Shown: positions 53,441 to 63,313, counted from the first letter of the stretch. The stretch: DNA of 64,000 nt from Sterolibacterium sp964437515 (GCA_964437515.1 CAYTHB010000002.1:51779-115778), one strand, 5' to 3'. The notes: generated from the sequence alone by a model not told the origin. Made by a program: numbers and translations.

Positions 53441-56400
53441 ACAGCAACCGAATCACGCCTCCCTTGATAAGAATCTTCCCCTTGCGAGAGAGCATGTCGA
53501 GTTCCGTTTCAAGACTCTTGCGCACGTTTTTGCCCAGACGCTGAAAACCCTTGGATTTGGCAAAGTCGCGCAAGAAGATATCCAGTGGCACCGTACCGCC
53601 AAGGCTGCCGAGCAATGCCTCCACCTGACCATGGTCGAAATTCGTGCCAACGGGCATCGGAATCATGACATCGCTATCGTCTTCGGTTTTAATCCCCGGC
53701 TCCGCCGCCAGAGAAAGGCCATTCTCAGTTTCGAAGCCGCTGCGGATCAGGTCATCCAGCTCATGGATCAACGTCATGTCCGACTCCGGCACGTCGGCGA
53801 TGTCAGCCTCGGGCGGAATTCCGAGGTCGCCGAGGCGATCAAACACCGGCCGCATTGCCAACTCTGGATTGCGGAAAAAGGCGCTGCCGCGAATCCTGAC
53901 GAACTGCCAACCAAGGCGTTCGAGGATCGACTGGCGTTCCATGTCCTCGGCCAGTTTCTCCATCGGGTGATAGCGGTCGCCATCGCATTCGACAGCCAGC
54001 CGCTTGCCGGCGCCCTCAACCACCATATCGATGCGGAAATAGCCGACCTGCCACTGCGACTTCACCCGATAGCCGGCATCGGTCAATCGTTTGAGCACGT
54101 CCCGCTCGAACGGGGACTCGGTCTTACCGACCTCTTGGTTGTAGGCCCGCAAGGATGCCAGCGGATCACGGACATGCTGTAGCAGTTTCAAACGAATATC
54201 GGCAGTCTTCAGATGCATATCCGGATCGAAGGAGTGCATCACCCACATCTGGTCCCGCGCACGACTGGCCGCAACGTTGTAGCGTTTCTTGATCAGTTCG
54301 AATGCTCCTTCGCCTGTGGTGCGCAACGGGCCTTCGGTGGCAGCGCTATCGACCATGGATAGGAACATGATGTCCCGTTCGTCGCCCTGAAATTCGCCGG
54401 AGATGCCCGCCTGAATGCGCCGCTTCTCGATCTCAACCCCAGGCACTTCCTTGTGCAACATCGACTGAATCAGCAAGGCCTGTGGCTCGCCCAACATTGA
54501 AATGATGCCAATCGATTTGTTGGTATACCGCGGATGCCGAATCATCGCCTTGATGGTGTCAATGATGCGACGGGCTTCGCTCTTGTTCGTATCACCTTCT
54601 CGGACGCCATCTACCCGACACCCGACGCAGGCCGGCTTGATGTCGGTCGAGTTGGACTCACGCAGCGGCTTGATCTTGCCTTCGTAAGAAAGCTGATTGC
54701 TGAAGGCAATGATTTCTGGAACACAGCGGAAGTGTTCAACGAGACGGATCGAATCGCCAAACGACTGCCGACCGATGTCGTAGATCGAGGATAAATTGTC
54801 GAAGAGGTGCGAGTTCGGGATGTCCTGCAGCATCGACTTGCGCAGGTTTTCCAGAATCGTCTGCCCCTTGCCGACGCCCAGCGGCGTGACCTGCTCATGA
54901 TCGCCGACCACGATGATCTGCTTGCCTAGATAGAGCGGGATCAAGGCATTCAAGTCGGCCTGGCTAGCCTCATCGATAATCACAACATCGAAACGTGTCG
55001 ACGTCGGATCAAAACTCTCGGCCATGATCGAGATCGGCATGATCCAGACCGGCACTGCGTCTGCGCACTTCTTCATCAGCCGCCGGGCCTCGGACAACAG
55101 GAGATGACGCTTGTCGAGTTGCTTGGTCGAGATCAGTCGCTTGGTGGTATCCAGCCAGCCCACCAGCGCCTGCCGAATTGAGTGGTTGCCTTGCAACCGT
55201 TCAAGCTGCTTGCCCCAGGCCTTGGCATCGATCAGCCATTCTGTGACCTGCCGCAATGTTTCCCTAGTACGATCAATCTGCCGCTGCAATTCGTGGGCAT
55301 CGAGCTTATCGCGCTCGGCCAGGGTGTCGTGCAGTTGGCGCCATGCCCAAGCCATCCCAACGTCGCCGGGAAGCGTTCCCGCATGATGAGGCGACACGCG
55401 GTGAGTAACCTGTTCCGCCCACCCCGGAGCAACCAACGCCAGTTTGGCCGCCAGTGCATCCCGTTCCACAACAAGCGGCTTGACGGCATGGAGGCGACGC
55501 GCGTACTCAAGTGCACCGGCATAAGCCTCGGGGTTGCGTGAGCGAACGGCAGCAATGATGCGGCCGATGCAGCCACTGTCCGGAGAGGTCGGATCAACCT
55601 GTGTTGCAAGATTCGCCAACCGGCTGAAGCCTGCCTCGCATTCGCGCAACTTGCGACGCCCGGCTTCCTTTTCGAGCAGTGTCGGCAAGATCGTCGAGGC
55701 AAGTCGCTCGATGACAAGGTACTCCGAAATCTGGCTTGCTTCACGCGGCAAGGTGGCAATCAGGTCGTTGAGCTTGAGTCCCTCGGTCTTCAATCGCTCG
55801 GCAAGCGGCACCCAGACCGAGGCATGCCAATCGAGACAACGCCGGATTTCCGGAATCAGCGCGCGACAGGCCAGTTCCGGGGCGGTCCCCAAGGCGCTCA
55901 GCGGTTGCTGGATACGCTCCCCGATCATTGTGTTCCACGGCAGCTCAAGACTGGCGCGCAGATGTTCGAGTTCTGCCAAGTACCCCAAAGCCTCGAAGTG
56001 ATCGCGATGATTCGGCTGGCCGGCGGTGACCGAAGTCGTCTTGATAAATTGACGCCACTCGGAGCGAGTCGCCAGTTGCAGAAAGCCCAGCTTGCCGCCG
56101 GCGTCGATGTGCTCGCATATCTCCACGCTGACCTGCCGCTGTCGATAGACCGGCATGGCATCCGACAGGCGGGGACGGTGCTGAAGAATCAGGGCGTGCC
56201 GAGCATTCGCTTCGGCTGCTTCCTCGATATTGGCAATCAGACGTTCCCAGACTTCACGTTCGGTACCACCATGAATGCCGGCAACAATCGCATAAGGTCG
56301 CCAAGCTTGACGACGCAGATCATCGGAGAACTCGGCTGCAAGATCGTTCGCGAGCTTTTCCAGCGATTCGCTGCCCTGTTCCGTGACTTGCCAGCGGTCA

Positions 56401-58226
56401 GCCCCTGGCGTGAGATCCGTGGTGGTGAGATGCTGGTATTCGGAAACCATCACTTGGAACTGACGCTCGGAGGGCAACACCGTCAATTCGGGTAGCGGAT
56501 GCCGCGCATCCAGTTCCTCTTCGGCACTGTACGAAGTCCCCAGCGCATACAGACGTACCAAGTCCTGATCTGACAGGCTCACCGATGCGCCGAACTTCAC
56601 CGGTGAAGGAATCCAGCTGTGATCATCGCGATTGGCCAAGACGAAACGGGCCGCATCGGAAGGTGTGAAGTGGCGCTCGCCAAAAACGATCTCGCGATAC
56701 TCATTCTCGAGAGCCTCGCGCAGCTTGTGGCTGAGTTGTCTGGTTTGTGTCAGAAGCTTCCGTCGCTCGGACTCGAACTGCTGTGCCTTCTGCAGCAAGC
56801 TATCAGCTGTATCACCGGTCAGCCGTTCGGTAATCGAACTGATCGATGACTCCAGTTGCCGACGGGCATCTTGGTCGCTGCCAAGCACCGACACGGCGAG
56901 AGGGCGCAAAACCTCCGGCACCTTGTCTCGCACCACGCGCAACGCCTTGGCGGTCTGAGCGGTGACGAGAATCGACTTGCCCTGGGCCAGGAGATGACCG
57001 ATCAGATTGCCGATGGTGTGGGTCTTGCCGGTACCAGGAGGCCCCTGCACGATGACCGAACCTTTGTGCTCCAGCCGCCGAATGATCTGGAGCTGTTCGT
57101 CATTTGCCTCCTTGGCCAGCAAGATGTCATCGTCGTTGAAACCATTGGCAGGTGGCTCCCCGGCCAGAACGCTGCTTCCACTGCCGGAATCGCCCAGGCC
57201 GGAGTTTTCCCATTCCGCCACTGTGCCGGTGATCTGGACCAGCGACGGCGGGAAGATGGTCTGATGCTCAATGTCGTCGATGATGGCGTCGACTGCGTTG
57301 GCGATGCCGGCAATTCGCTTGCGCAGCACCAGCACCATGTCCCGGTATAGGCGCGGAGTAGCGGTTGGCCCCTCCCGCGGAATTTCGTCGAGGTATTCCC
57401 CTTTGAGCGGCGAGACAGTCTGTATGAATGCCTTGAGAAAGGCTTCGGTATCGTCCCAGCCCAGCGGGTGATATCCGGCGTTTTCGAGCTCCGTCTTGCG
57501 ATTGCGAATCGCCCCAGGTGCCACATCGATCAGATCAGGAAACAAGCTGCCATAGATTTCGGGCTCCCGATCCGTTTCATGAATCGTGAATTCCGGGACG
57601 TTGGCATCGAAGCGCAGCTCAACCCGCTTCAGCAGAATTGGATGGTTGATTGCGACCGCGCCATCGATGCCGGAAACCGCTTGCCAGAGGAAATGCCCGT
57701 CGGCGACCAGCAGTTCCAGTTCCTCGCCATCTTTCTCGATGGCCGAGTAAATGTCGTAGAAGACCTCGAAGAAGGACATGGCCTTGCGCGCGACCATTTC
57801 CGGCTCAACCCAGGCCTTGCGCTGCTCCGACCATGCCCTGAAATCAGCAATACGCTGGGGCTCATCGTCAAAGCGAATGGTGATCGTCTCGCCGTCATCG
57901 TCCGTGGCGTTCTGACTTTCGGTATACAGCGCCTGCTTGGTTGGATCATCCCAGTTGGGCAGGAGCCATCCCTGTAGGGATATCGGAGGCGCCGGACATC
58001 TGGTCAGCTGCGGGCGACGTACTCTGATCAGTGTGTCTGGAACGACTTGCGTGTCTTCGGTACGCACCGGCCGGAACAACTGCATCGAGGGGTGATTCGG
58101 CATGTCGGCCAGCCTGACCACTTTCGGCTGTTCCGACAGGACACGCACCGGCCGGAAGCGCAGTTGATTGGCTTCCTTCAGGAACTGATACAGCTGGCGA
58201 ATCTTGCTCTTGACGATATCGCTCAC
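53439..58226 (-). CDS. SF1 helicase with Vsr-like (REase_MTES_1575) nuclease domain
   Basis: 1595-residue protein, GTG start with GGGAGGG upstream. N-terminal part (about 1-370) is unrecognised. Walker A GPPGTGKT is at 395-402; a long helical insertion separates it from Walker B VVIIDEASQAD and VVGDHEQVTPLG (about 1080-1105), then NVAASRARDQMWV. This is the UPF1/Dna2-like SF1 layout (AAA_11/AAA_12). Near 1369-1420, SPFERDVLKRLTDAGY ... RIDMVVEG ... AVECDGDRYH is the Vsr-fold restriction-endonuclease domain; a winged-helix-like end (about 1535-1595) follows. Single large helicase-nuclease fusions of this kind are known or suspected phage-defence proteins (for example Mokosh-type systems pair a helicase with a nuclease). 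The role here is inference from architecture and island context. Confidence 0.85.
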   Translation of the reverse strand: MSDIVKSKIRQLYQFLKEANQLRFRPVRVLSEQPKVVRLADMPNHPSMQLFRPVRTEDTQVVPDTLIRVRRPQLTRCPAPPISLQGWLLPNWDDPTKQALYTESQNATDDDGETITIRFDDEPQRIADFRAWSEQRKAWVEPEMVARKAMSFFEVFYDIYSAIEKDGEELELLVADGHFLWQAVSGIDGAVAINHPILLKRVELRFDANVPEFTIHETDREPEIYGSLFPDLIDVAPGAIRNRKTELENAGYHPLGWDDTEAFLKAFIQTVSPLKGEYLDEIPREGPTATPRLYRDMVLVLRKRIAGIANAVDAIIDDIEHQTIFPPSLVQITGTVAEWENSGLGDSGSGSSVLAGEPPANGFNDDDILLAKEANDEQLQIIRRLEHKGSVIVQGPPGTGKTHTIGNLIGHLLAQGKSILVTAQTAKALRVVRDKVPEVLRPLAVSVLGSDQDARRQLESSISSITERLTGDTADSLLQKAQQFESERRKLLTQTRQLSHKLREALENEYREIVFGERHFTPSDAARFVLANRDDHSWIPSPVKFGASVSLSDQDLVRLYALGTSYSAEEELDARHPLPELTVLPSERQFQVMVSEYQHLTTTDLTPGADRWQVTEQGSESLEKLANDLAAEFSDDLRRQAWRPYAIVAGIHGGTEREVWERLIANIEEAAEANARHALILQHRPRLSDAMPVYRQRQVSVEICEHIDAGGKLGFLQLATRSEWRQFIKTTSVTAGQPNHRDHFEALGYLAELEHLRASLELPWNTMIGERIQQPLSALGTAPELACRALIPEIRRCLDWHASVWVPLAERLKTEGLKLNDLIATLPREASQISEYLVIERLASTILPTLLEKEAGRRKLRECEAGFSRLANLATQVDPTSPDSGCIGRIIAAVRSRNPEAYAGALEYARRLHAVKPLVVERDALAAKLALVAPGWAEQVTHRVSPHHAGTLPGDVGMAWAWRQLHDTLAERDKLDAHELQRQIDRTRETLRQVTEWLIDAKAWGKQLERLQGNHSIRQALVGWLDTTKRLISTKQLDKRHLLLSEARRLMKKCADAVPVWIMPISIMAESFDPTSTRFDVVIIDEASQADLNALIPLYLGKQIIVVGDHEQVTPLGVGKGQTILENLRKSMLQDIPNSHLFDNLSSIYDIGRQSFGDSIRLVEHFRCVPEIIAFSNQLSYEGKIKPLRESNSTDIKPACVGCRVDGVREGDTNKSEARRIIDTIKAMIRHPRYTNKSIGIISMLGEPQALLIQSMLHKEVPGVEIEKRRIQAGISGEFQGDERDIMFLSMVDSAATEGPLRTTGEGAFELIKKRYNVAASRARDQMWVMHSFDPDMHLKTADIRLKLLQHVRDPLASLRAYNQEVGKTESPFERDVLKRLTDAGYRVKSQWQVGYFRIDMVVEGAGKRLAVECDGDRYHPMEKLAEDMERQSILERLGWQFVRIRGSAFFRNPELAMRPVFDRLGDLGIPPEADIADVPESDMTLIHELDDLIRSGFETENGLSLAAEPGIKTEDDSDVMIPMPVGTNFDHGQVEALLGSLGGTVPLDIFLRDFAKSKGFQRLGKNVRKSLETELDMLSRKGKILIKGGVIRLL

Positions 58227-58435
58227 GACGAGCCCTCCCGTGACTCTGTTCCCTTATTGTTGCCCGACCACGGGCTCATCCGGTGAGCGCCTCGTAACAT
58301 GAAGAAGCCATGGCGAAAAGTTCGTTCGATATTTCGTTCATTCGACGTTTTGTAAGTCCGCAAGTGTATAGCAACGTCCGGCATAATCCATCATTCCAAG
58401 TGGGTTTTTTCCACATTCACCTGGGGGATGATCGC

Positions 58436-59659
58436 ATGACCACGCATTACTCGACAAAAGGCTTCTTCCGCAACACGCCCAACGCCTTGCTCGCCCGCTA
58501 CTTCGCGGCACGCAATGTCTTGCTGGACTTCGATTTCACGGCGATCAAGGAAACCAAGATCGAGCCGCTGTTCGAGGCGTGGATGACGCTGCCGGAAGCA
58601 CAGCGCGCGCCGATGGAGGTGGACTTGCGCGCGATTGGCGACATGAGCAACGAGAAGGGCGTCAAGGCGATCATCGACGAGGCGCTGTTTCACATGAACG
58701 AGGACGGCGAACATCACGCCTTCGTCGCCCTGCTGATGGCCTTGCCCGGCCACCACGAGCGGGCGATGACGACTTTTCTCGATTATCCGCATCTGTGGAA
58801 GGGCGCAACGCGGCTTTACCACGCCGACACCTTGAGCCACTGGCGCAAGCGCAAGAACCTGCCGAAGGTAAAGGCGGCCACCGAGCCGGCCGACATCGCA
58901 GCGCTATCGGAGGCAGTCAAAGCCTATTTCCAGGTCACCGAGGGGCGGGCGAAACGTTGCCGGGTGGAACCCTATCGGCGCGGCGACCGGGAATACTTCT
59001 TCGCCTTTCCCGAGGACTACGCGCAAAACGCGCCGGAATGGGATGGCGACGAGCTGGCGCTGCAAGCGCGCCATCCGCCCTTCGAGATCGTCTTTGTCTG
59101 GGATGCCAAGGACGGCCGGCTCGAACTGCACCTGCCCGGCGACCGGAAGACGGCGGAAGCCATGCAGGCGATCTTTGCCGAGACGATTTTGAAATGCGAG
59201 GAACTGCCGGAAGACCCGGCCGACAGCCGTGTCTATGACCTGTTCCCCTTGCGGCGCAAGGAATTCAGCTTCACCTGGGATGCCGCCAGCGGTATCGAGC
59301 ATGTCGCGGTGAACAAGCTGCGGCTAACGCTGGGCAAGGACAAGAAGATCACGCTGGAGGCCAGCCCGAAGCACGACCCCAAGGCGGTCTATGCCCTGCT
59401 GGAGAAGCTCACGCCCTCGCTGCCGCGCCATGAATATCAGATCAGCCAGGTCGGCCTCACGGCCTCGGTAAAGGTGGATGCCACGGCACCGGCCAAGATG
59501 GTGCCATTCACTATCTCGTGGCCGAATTCCTGCTCGCTCAAGCACGACGAGATCGGCCTGAAGCTGCGCGCGATGCTGGAGGCTTCGGGCATCGAACCCA
59601 AGGAGCCGGCAGGCGATAGCCCACCGGATAACGCCGTCCCGCCAGCGCCGACTTTATGA
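58436..59659 (+). CDS. Unrecognised protein, first of a coupled pair
   Basis: 407 residues from ATG 58436 (GGGGGATG upstream); an in-frame ATG at 58310 would add 42 residues. I do not recognise it. It begins MTTHYSTKGFFRNTPNALLARYF, is rich in charged residues, has no signal peptide or membrane segment, and no Cys cluster. It is divergent from the helicase-nuclease gene with about 200 bp between. Its last codons (NAVPPAPTL) are encoded by a 26-bp dispersed motif, and its stop overlaps the next gene as ATGA. The pair may be a defence or replication module, but nothing I see proves it. Confidence 0.75.
   Translation: MTTHYSTKGFFRNTPNALLARYFAARNVLLDFDFTAIKETKIEPLFEAWMTLPEAQRAPMEVDLRAIGDMSNEKGVKAIIDEALFHMNEDGEHHAFVALLMALPGHHERAMTTFLDYPHLWKGATRLYHADTLSHWRKRKNLPKVKAATEPADIAALSEAVKAYFQVTEGRAKRCRVEPYRRGDREYFFAFPEDYAQNAPEWDGDELALQARHPPFEIVFVWDAKDGRLELHLPGDRKTAEAMQAIFAETILKCEELPEDPADSRVYDLFPLRRKEFSFTWDAASGIEHVAVNKLRLTLGKDKKITLEASPKHDPKAVYALLEKLTPSLPRHEYQISQVGLTASVKVDATAPAKMVPFTISWPNSCSLKHDEIGLKLRAMLEASGIEPKEPAGDSPPDNAVPPAPTL
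59632..59657 (-). repeat. Dispersed 26-bp motif, copy d
   Basis: Best match to the consensus core CCAGCGCCGACTTT (minus orientation), at the junction of the coupled pair; it forms the end of the first coding sequence and the start of the second. Confidence 0.7.
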
Positions 59660-60465
59660 ATCCGGCCGATGTGCTGCCTACCTTGCTCGACCGCATTGCA
59701 GCAGCGGCGGGTGACGTGGCGCTGTTCTCCGAACGCGAACTGGCCGAATGGCCGGCGGCAGCATTGGCACGGCTCAAGGCCGAGGGCTTGCTGGTCAAGG
59801 GGCCGCCCGCCGATACCCTGACCTGCCCCGGCTGCGAGGAAGACTGCCTCATGCCGGTGGAGATCGCCACGACATCCAGCGGCACCCTGCGCGCCTTCGT
59901 CGTCTGCGACAAGCGCGACGATATTGGCCGCGTTGCCATCGCCCGCGATCTGCTGGAGCAATGGACGTGTTCGCCGGAACGGGTGGCCGATGTGTTGGCG
60001 CGTCTGCTTAGCATTCGGCGCTCCGGCAGCGATGCGACTGCCAGGCGCTGGGATGTGGGCGTGCTCAAGGGGGCCAAGGGTTCGGCGCATGTCGTGCTCG
60101 GCATCGAGAATGAATTGCGGCTGACCATCGCCGGCCACAGCCTGCCGGTGGCGGATGTGCTGGAACTCGACGACAGGGGTTTGAGCATCGAGCGGCGGGC
60201 GCTGCTGCGCTGTGTCGATAACCCCGTGGCGGCTGCCGGCGGGCAGGAATCCGCCGAGCAGCGGCGCGAGCGCTTGCGGAAACGTCGCAACACACTGAAG
60301 GCATCGGGCGTGCGCAACTTCAACAAGGTGCTGGCTGAAGAGGAAGGCATCACCGTCGAGCGCATCAAGCAGTTGTTGAAGGAGGAAACGACCGACCAGC
60401 CCGGCGGCTGGTTCAATCTTTCACCCAAGGGGACTACACAGAAGAAACCAAAAACCCAGCGCTGA
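59656..60465 (+). CDS. Unrecognised protein, second of a coupled pair
   Basis: 269 residues. A zinc-knuckle-like CPGCEEDC (Cys57, Cys60, Cys64) lies near the N-terminus, after a winged-helix-like start (ERELAEWPAAALARLKAEGLL). The C-terminal half is helical and ends with GVRNFNKVLAEEEGITVERIKQLLKEE, which looks like a DNA-binding helix-turn-helix. It is coupled to the preceding gene. Possible role: regulator or adaptor for its partner; unproven. Confidence 0.7.
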   Translation: MNPADVLPTLLDRIAAAAGDVALFSERELAEWPAAALARLKAEGLLVKGPPADTLTCPGCEEDCLMPVEIATTSSGTLRAFVVCDKRDDIGRVAIARDLLEQWTCSPERVADVLARLLSIRRSGSDATARRWDVGVLKGAKGSAHVVLGIENELRLTIAGHSLPVADVLELDDRGLSIERRALLRCVDNPVAAAGGQESAEQRRERLRKRRNTLKASGVRNFNKVLAEEEGITVERIKQLLKEETTDQPGGWFNLSPKGTTQKKPKTQR

Positions 60466-60488
60466 TGCGGCTTTACGCCGTGTCGGCT

Positions 60489-60516
60489 GGGTAGCTTGCG
60501 GGGTAGCACCCTACCC
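60489..60516 (+). promoter_or_regulatory. Candidate operator upstream of the AlpA-type gene
   Basis: GGGTAGC at 60489-60495 and 60501-60507 (12-bp phase), followed by the inverted CTACCC at 60511-60516. It lies 48 bp before the AlpA-type start, as an operator or activator site would. Binding is inference. Confidence 0.4.
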
Positions 60517-60563
60517 GGCAGAAAAAGCACGTCATGTTCAACAACGCCCAACGAGGTGCCAAC

Positions 60564-60806
60564 ATGACGACTACCATCCTCCGCCTTCCCGCCGTGCTCC
60601 GCGAACGTGCCCGCTCGCGCAGCGCCCACTATCTCGACATTCAGCAGGGGCTGTTCACGCACCCGGTGCAGATCGGCCTGCGCGCCGTCGGCTGGCCGGC
60701 CTCGGAAGTGTCCACGCTCAACGCGGCGCGCATCGCCGGCAAGACCGAAGCCGAGATTCGCGAGCTAGTCGCCAAGCTCGAAGCCGCCCGCAAGTTGGCG
60801 GCATAG
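60564..60806 (+). CDS. AlpA-family transcriptional regulator
   Basis: 80 residues from ATG 60564 (GAGGTG upstream). TTTILRLPAVLRERARSRSAHYLDIQQGLF and HPVQIGLRAVGWPASEV are the AlpA pattern: a MerR-like helix-turn-helix with the GxRAVGWP strand. In P4-like satellites and related islands AlpA controls excision or the replication gene. It sits 9 bp before the primase gene and may drive it. Confidence 0.88.
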   Translation: MTTTILRLPAVLRERARSRSAHYLDIQQGLFTHPVQIGLRAVGWPASEVSTLNAARIAGKTEAEIRELVAKLEAARKLAA

Positions 60807-60815
60807 GGGGCGATC

Positions 60816-63284
60816 ATGAGCACGTCAGATTTCCCACCCGATCCGCCGGAAACCGATAAAACCGGCGAAACCGTAGTTGTCGGCAATGACGAGTTCCTGC
60901 GCACGCTGTTTGCCGGCCTGAGCGGCGACGTGGCGCCGGTGGTGACCAGCTTTACCGGCAACCCGGCGACCGTTTCACCCGCTGGATGGAAAAGTCGGCG
61001 CTGGCAGGACGGCGATACTGCGCTGCCTGCCGAGGCCAACAACTATTTTTCGCTGGCCACCTTCCGCCCGGATGAGGCGGGTGAGTACCGCCGCCGCAAG
61101 GCGCAGTTCGTTGCCCTGCATGTGGTGATGCTCGACGATGTGGGTGGCAAGGTGCCGATGGAACGACTGACGCTGCCGCCGACCTGGCTGCTGGAAACCT
61201 CCCCCGGCAACCATCAGGCCGGTTATCTGCTGACGGAACCGCTGGCCGATGGCCTGCTCGCCGACCGCCTGATGAACGCCATCGTCGCCGCTGGCCTGTG
61301 CGACCCCGGCGCGAACGGCCCGCGCGCACGACTCGCCCGGCTGCCGGTAGCGGTGAATGGCAAGCACACGCCGCCCTTCGTTTGCCGCATGGTGACGTGG
61401 GCACCCGAGCTGCGCTATTCAGTGGCCGATTTGGTAACTGGCCTGCAACTGGAAATGGGGCAAGCCGAACGGGCAAAGCGCACTGCTACGCGCACGCACT
61501 CAACCCGCCCCGACGACGGCGATCCGGTCTTGATCCCGCGCCCGGAAGAAAACGCCGTGCTCGCCGCACTGCGGGAACGCGGCCTCTACAAGGTGCCGCT
61601 GGGCGATGGCAAGCATGACATCACCTGCCCGTGGGTCGATGAGCACACCGGCGCGGTCGATAGCGGTACAGCCTACTTCGAGCCCGACGACAACTGGCCC
61701 ATCGGTGGTTTCAAGTGTTTGCATGGTCATTGTGCCGAGCGGCATATCCGCGATCTGCTGGCCCATCTGGGCATCGAGATCAACGCCGCCCGGATGAAGC
61801 CGATCATCCGCATCGTGGCCGGGGAAATTCACCGCGTCGTCGATGCCGCCGAGCGCGAGCTGGCGCAGTCGCGCCGGCACTACCAGCGCGGCGGGTTGAT
61901 CGTTACGGTGGTGACCGACCCCGGCACACGCGAAACGCGGATTCAGGACGTGACGCAGCAGGCACTGGTGCGCTCGCTGGCCGGTGCCGCGCTGTGGGAG
62001 CGTTACGACGCCCGCGCGCAGGATTGGGTGCGCACCGACCCGCCCGCGCGCCATGCCGGCGTGCTCTTCGATTCGACCAGCTACCCGCATCTACCCGTGC
62101 TGGCCGGCCTGACGCGCCAGCCCTATCTGCGCCCTGACGGCAGCCTGATGACGGCCCCCGGCTACGACACCGCCACCGGCATGTTCGGCGTGTTCAACGC
62201 GCGCGAGTTTTCGATTCCGCCGCAGCCAACGCGCGAGGACGCCGAAGCGGCCTTCGCACTGCTCGCCGACCTGCTGAGCGAATTCAGCTTTGCCGGTGAA
62301 GTGGATCGCGCGGCAGCACTCACGGCGATGCTCACTGCGGCCGTGCGCCCCAGCCTGCCGGTGGCGCCGATGTTCCATGTGCGCGCCCACATGGTCGGCT
62401 CGGGCAAGTCCTACCTGTGCGAACTGATTACCGCCTTCGCCACCCCGCAGCGCGGCACACCGACCAGCTTTCCGGCCGATGACGAGGAATGCCGCAAGCT
62501 ACTGCTGGCCGAACTGCTGCGCGCCCCGGCCGTGGTCGAGTTCGACAACCTGACCGGCGATCTGGTCGCGCACAAGAGCCTGTGCACGGCACTGACTTCG
62601 GAATTCATGAGCGGGCGCATTCTCGGCGTCTCAAAAACCGCCACTGTCGGCACGCGCGCACTGTTTCTGTCGAGCGGCAACAACGTCGGCCCGGTGCAGG
62701 ACATGACGCGGCGCTGCCTGACGATTCGCCTGTCGCCGCAATGCGAAGTGCCGGCGGCGCGCAGCTTCACCCGGCCCGACCTGGTGCGCGATGTGCTGCG
62801 CGATCGCGGGCGCTATGTCTCGGCCGCGCTGACCATCATCCGCGCGTGGATCGTCGCCGGCCGACCGAAGACGGAATGCAAGTCGCTGGCGAGTTATGGA
62901 GACTGGTCGGAACTGTGCCGCCAGTCTTTGCTGTGGCTCGGCTGCGCCGACCCAACGGCTTCGGTGTTCGAGGCAATGGCCGAAGACCCCGACCGCGAAA
63001 CCTTGTCGCGCCTGCTGCAAGCCTGGTTCGCCACATTCGGCAAGATGCCCGCGATGGTGCGTGAGGCAGTGAATCGCACCGTCGGCATGTACGACCAGGC
63101 ATCGGAATTGCGCGAGGTGCTGCACGACATCGCCGCAGAACGCGGCGAGATCAACCGCCGCAAGTTGGGCTGGTGGATCAGGCGACACGCCGGCCGCATC
63201 GTCGATGGCCTACGCATCGTGCGCGCCACGGGCAACGGCTCGGCAGAACGTTGGCGCATCGAATTGGTGGAATCGGTTTCGTAG
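60816..63284 (+). CDS. Satellite-phage-type primase/helicase (RepB-like)
   Basis: 822-residue replication protein. The N-terminal RepB-type primase-like region has NNYFSLATFRPDEAGEYRRRKAQF and HVVMLDDVG; a zinc-binding stretch CLHGHCAERH lies near 300; a C-terminal helicase with Walker A VGSGKSYL (about 527-534) and Walker B-like AVVEFDN follows. Such fusions replicate P4-like satellites and integrated elements. Residues about 58-67 (WKSRRWQDGD) are encoded by a 26-bp dispersed motif; it interrupts the conserved N-terminal region, but the frame is open. Confidence 0.85.
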   Translation: MSTSDFPPDPPETDKTGETVVVGNDEFLRTLFAGLSGDVAPVVTSFTGNPATVSPAGWKSRRWQDGDTALPAEANNYFSLATFRPDEAGEYRRRKAQFVALHVVMLDDVGGKVPMERLTLPPTWLLETSPGNHQAGYLLTEPLADGLLADRLMNAIVAAGLCDPGANGPRARLARLPVAVNGKHTPPFVCRMVTWAPELRYSVADLVTGLQLEMGQAERAKRTATRTHSTRPDDGDPVLIPRPEENAVLAALRERGLYKVPLGDGKHDITCPWVDEHTGAVDSGTAYFEPDDNWPIGGFKCLHGHCAERHIRDLLAHLGIEINAARMKPIIRIVAGEIHRVVDAAERELAQSRRHYQRGGLIVTVVTDPGTRETRIQDVTQQALVRSLAGAALWERYDARAQDWVRTDPPARHAGVLFDSTSYPHLPVLAGLTRQPYLRPDGSLMTAPGYDTATGMFGVFNAREFSIPPQPTREDAEAAFALLADLLSEFSFAGEVDRAAALTAMLTAAVRPSLPVAPMFHVRAHMVGSGKSYLCELITAFATPQRGTPTSFPADDEECRKLLLAELLRAPAVVEFDNLTGDLVAHKSLCTALTSEFMSGRILGVSKTATVGTRALFLSSGNNVGPVQDMTRRCLTIRLSPQCEVPAARSFTRPDLVRDVLRDRGRYVSAALTIIRAWIVAGRPKTECKSLASYGDWSELCRQSLLWLGCADPTASVFEAMAEDPDRETLSRLLQAWFATFGKMPAMVREAVNRTVGMYDQASELREVLHDIAAERGEINRRKLGWWIRRHAGRIVDGLRIVRATGNGSAERWRIELVESVS
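60989..61014 (+). repeat. Dispersed 26-bp motif, copy e (inside the primase gene)
   Basis: Core AAAGTCGGCGCTGG, plus orientation, translated as KSRRWQDGD within the primase N-terminal domain. It is the only copy in the middle of a coding sequence. Confidence 0.65.
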
Positions 63285-63313
63285 GTTTCGCCGGTTTCGG
63301 TGGTGCCAGTCGC

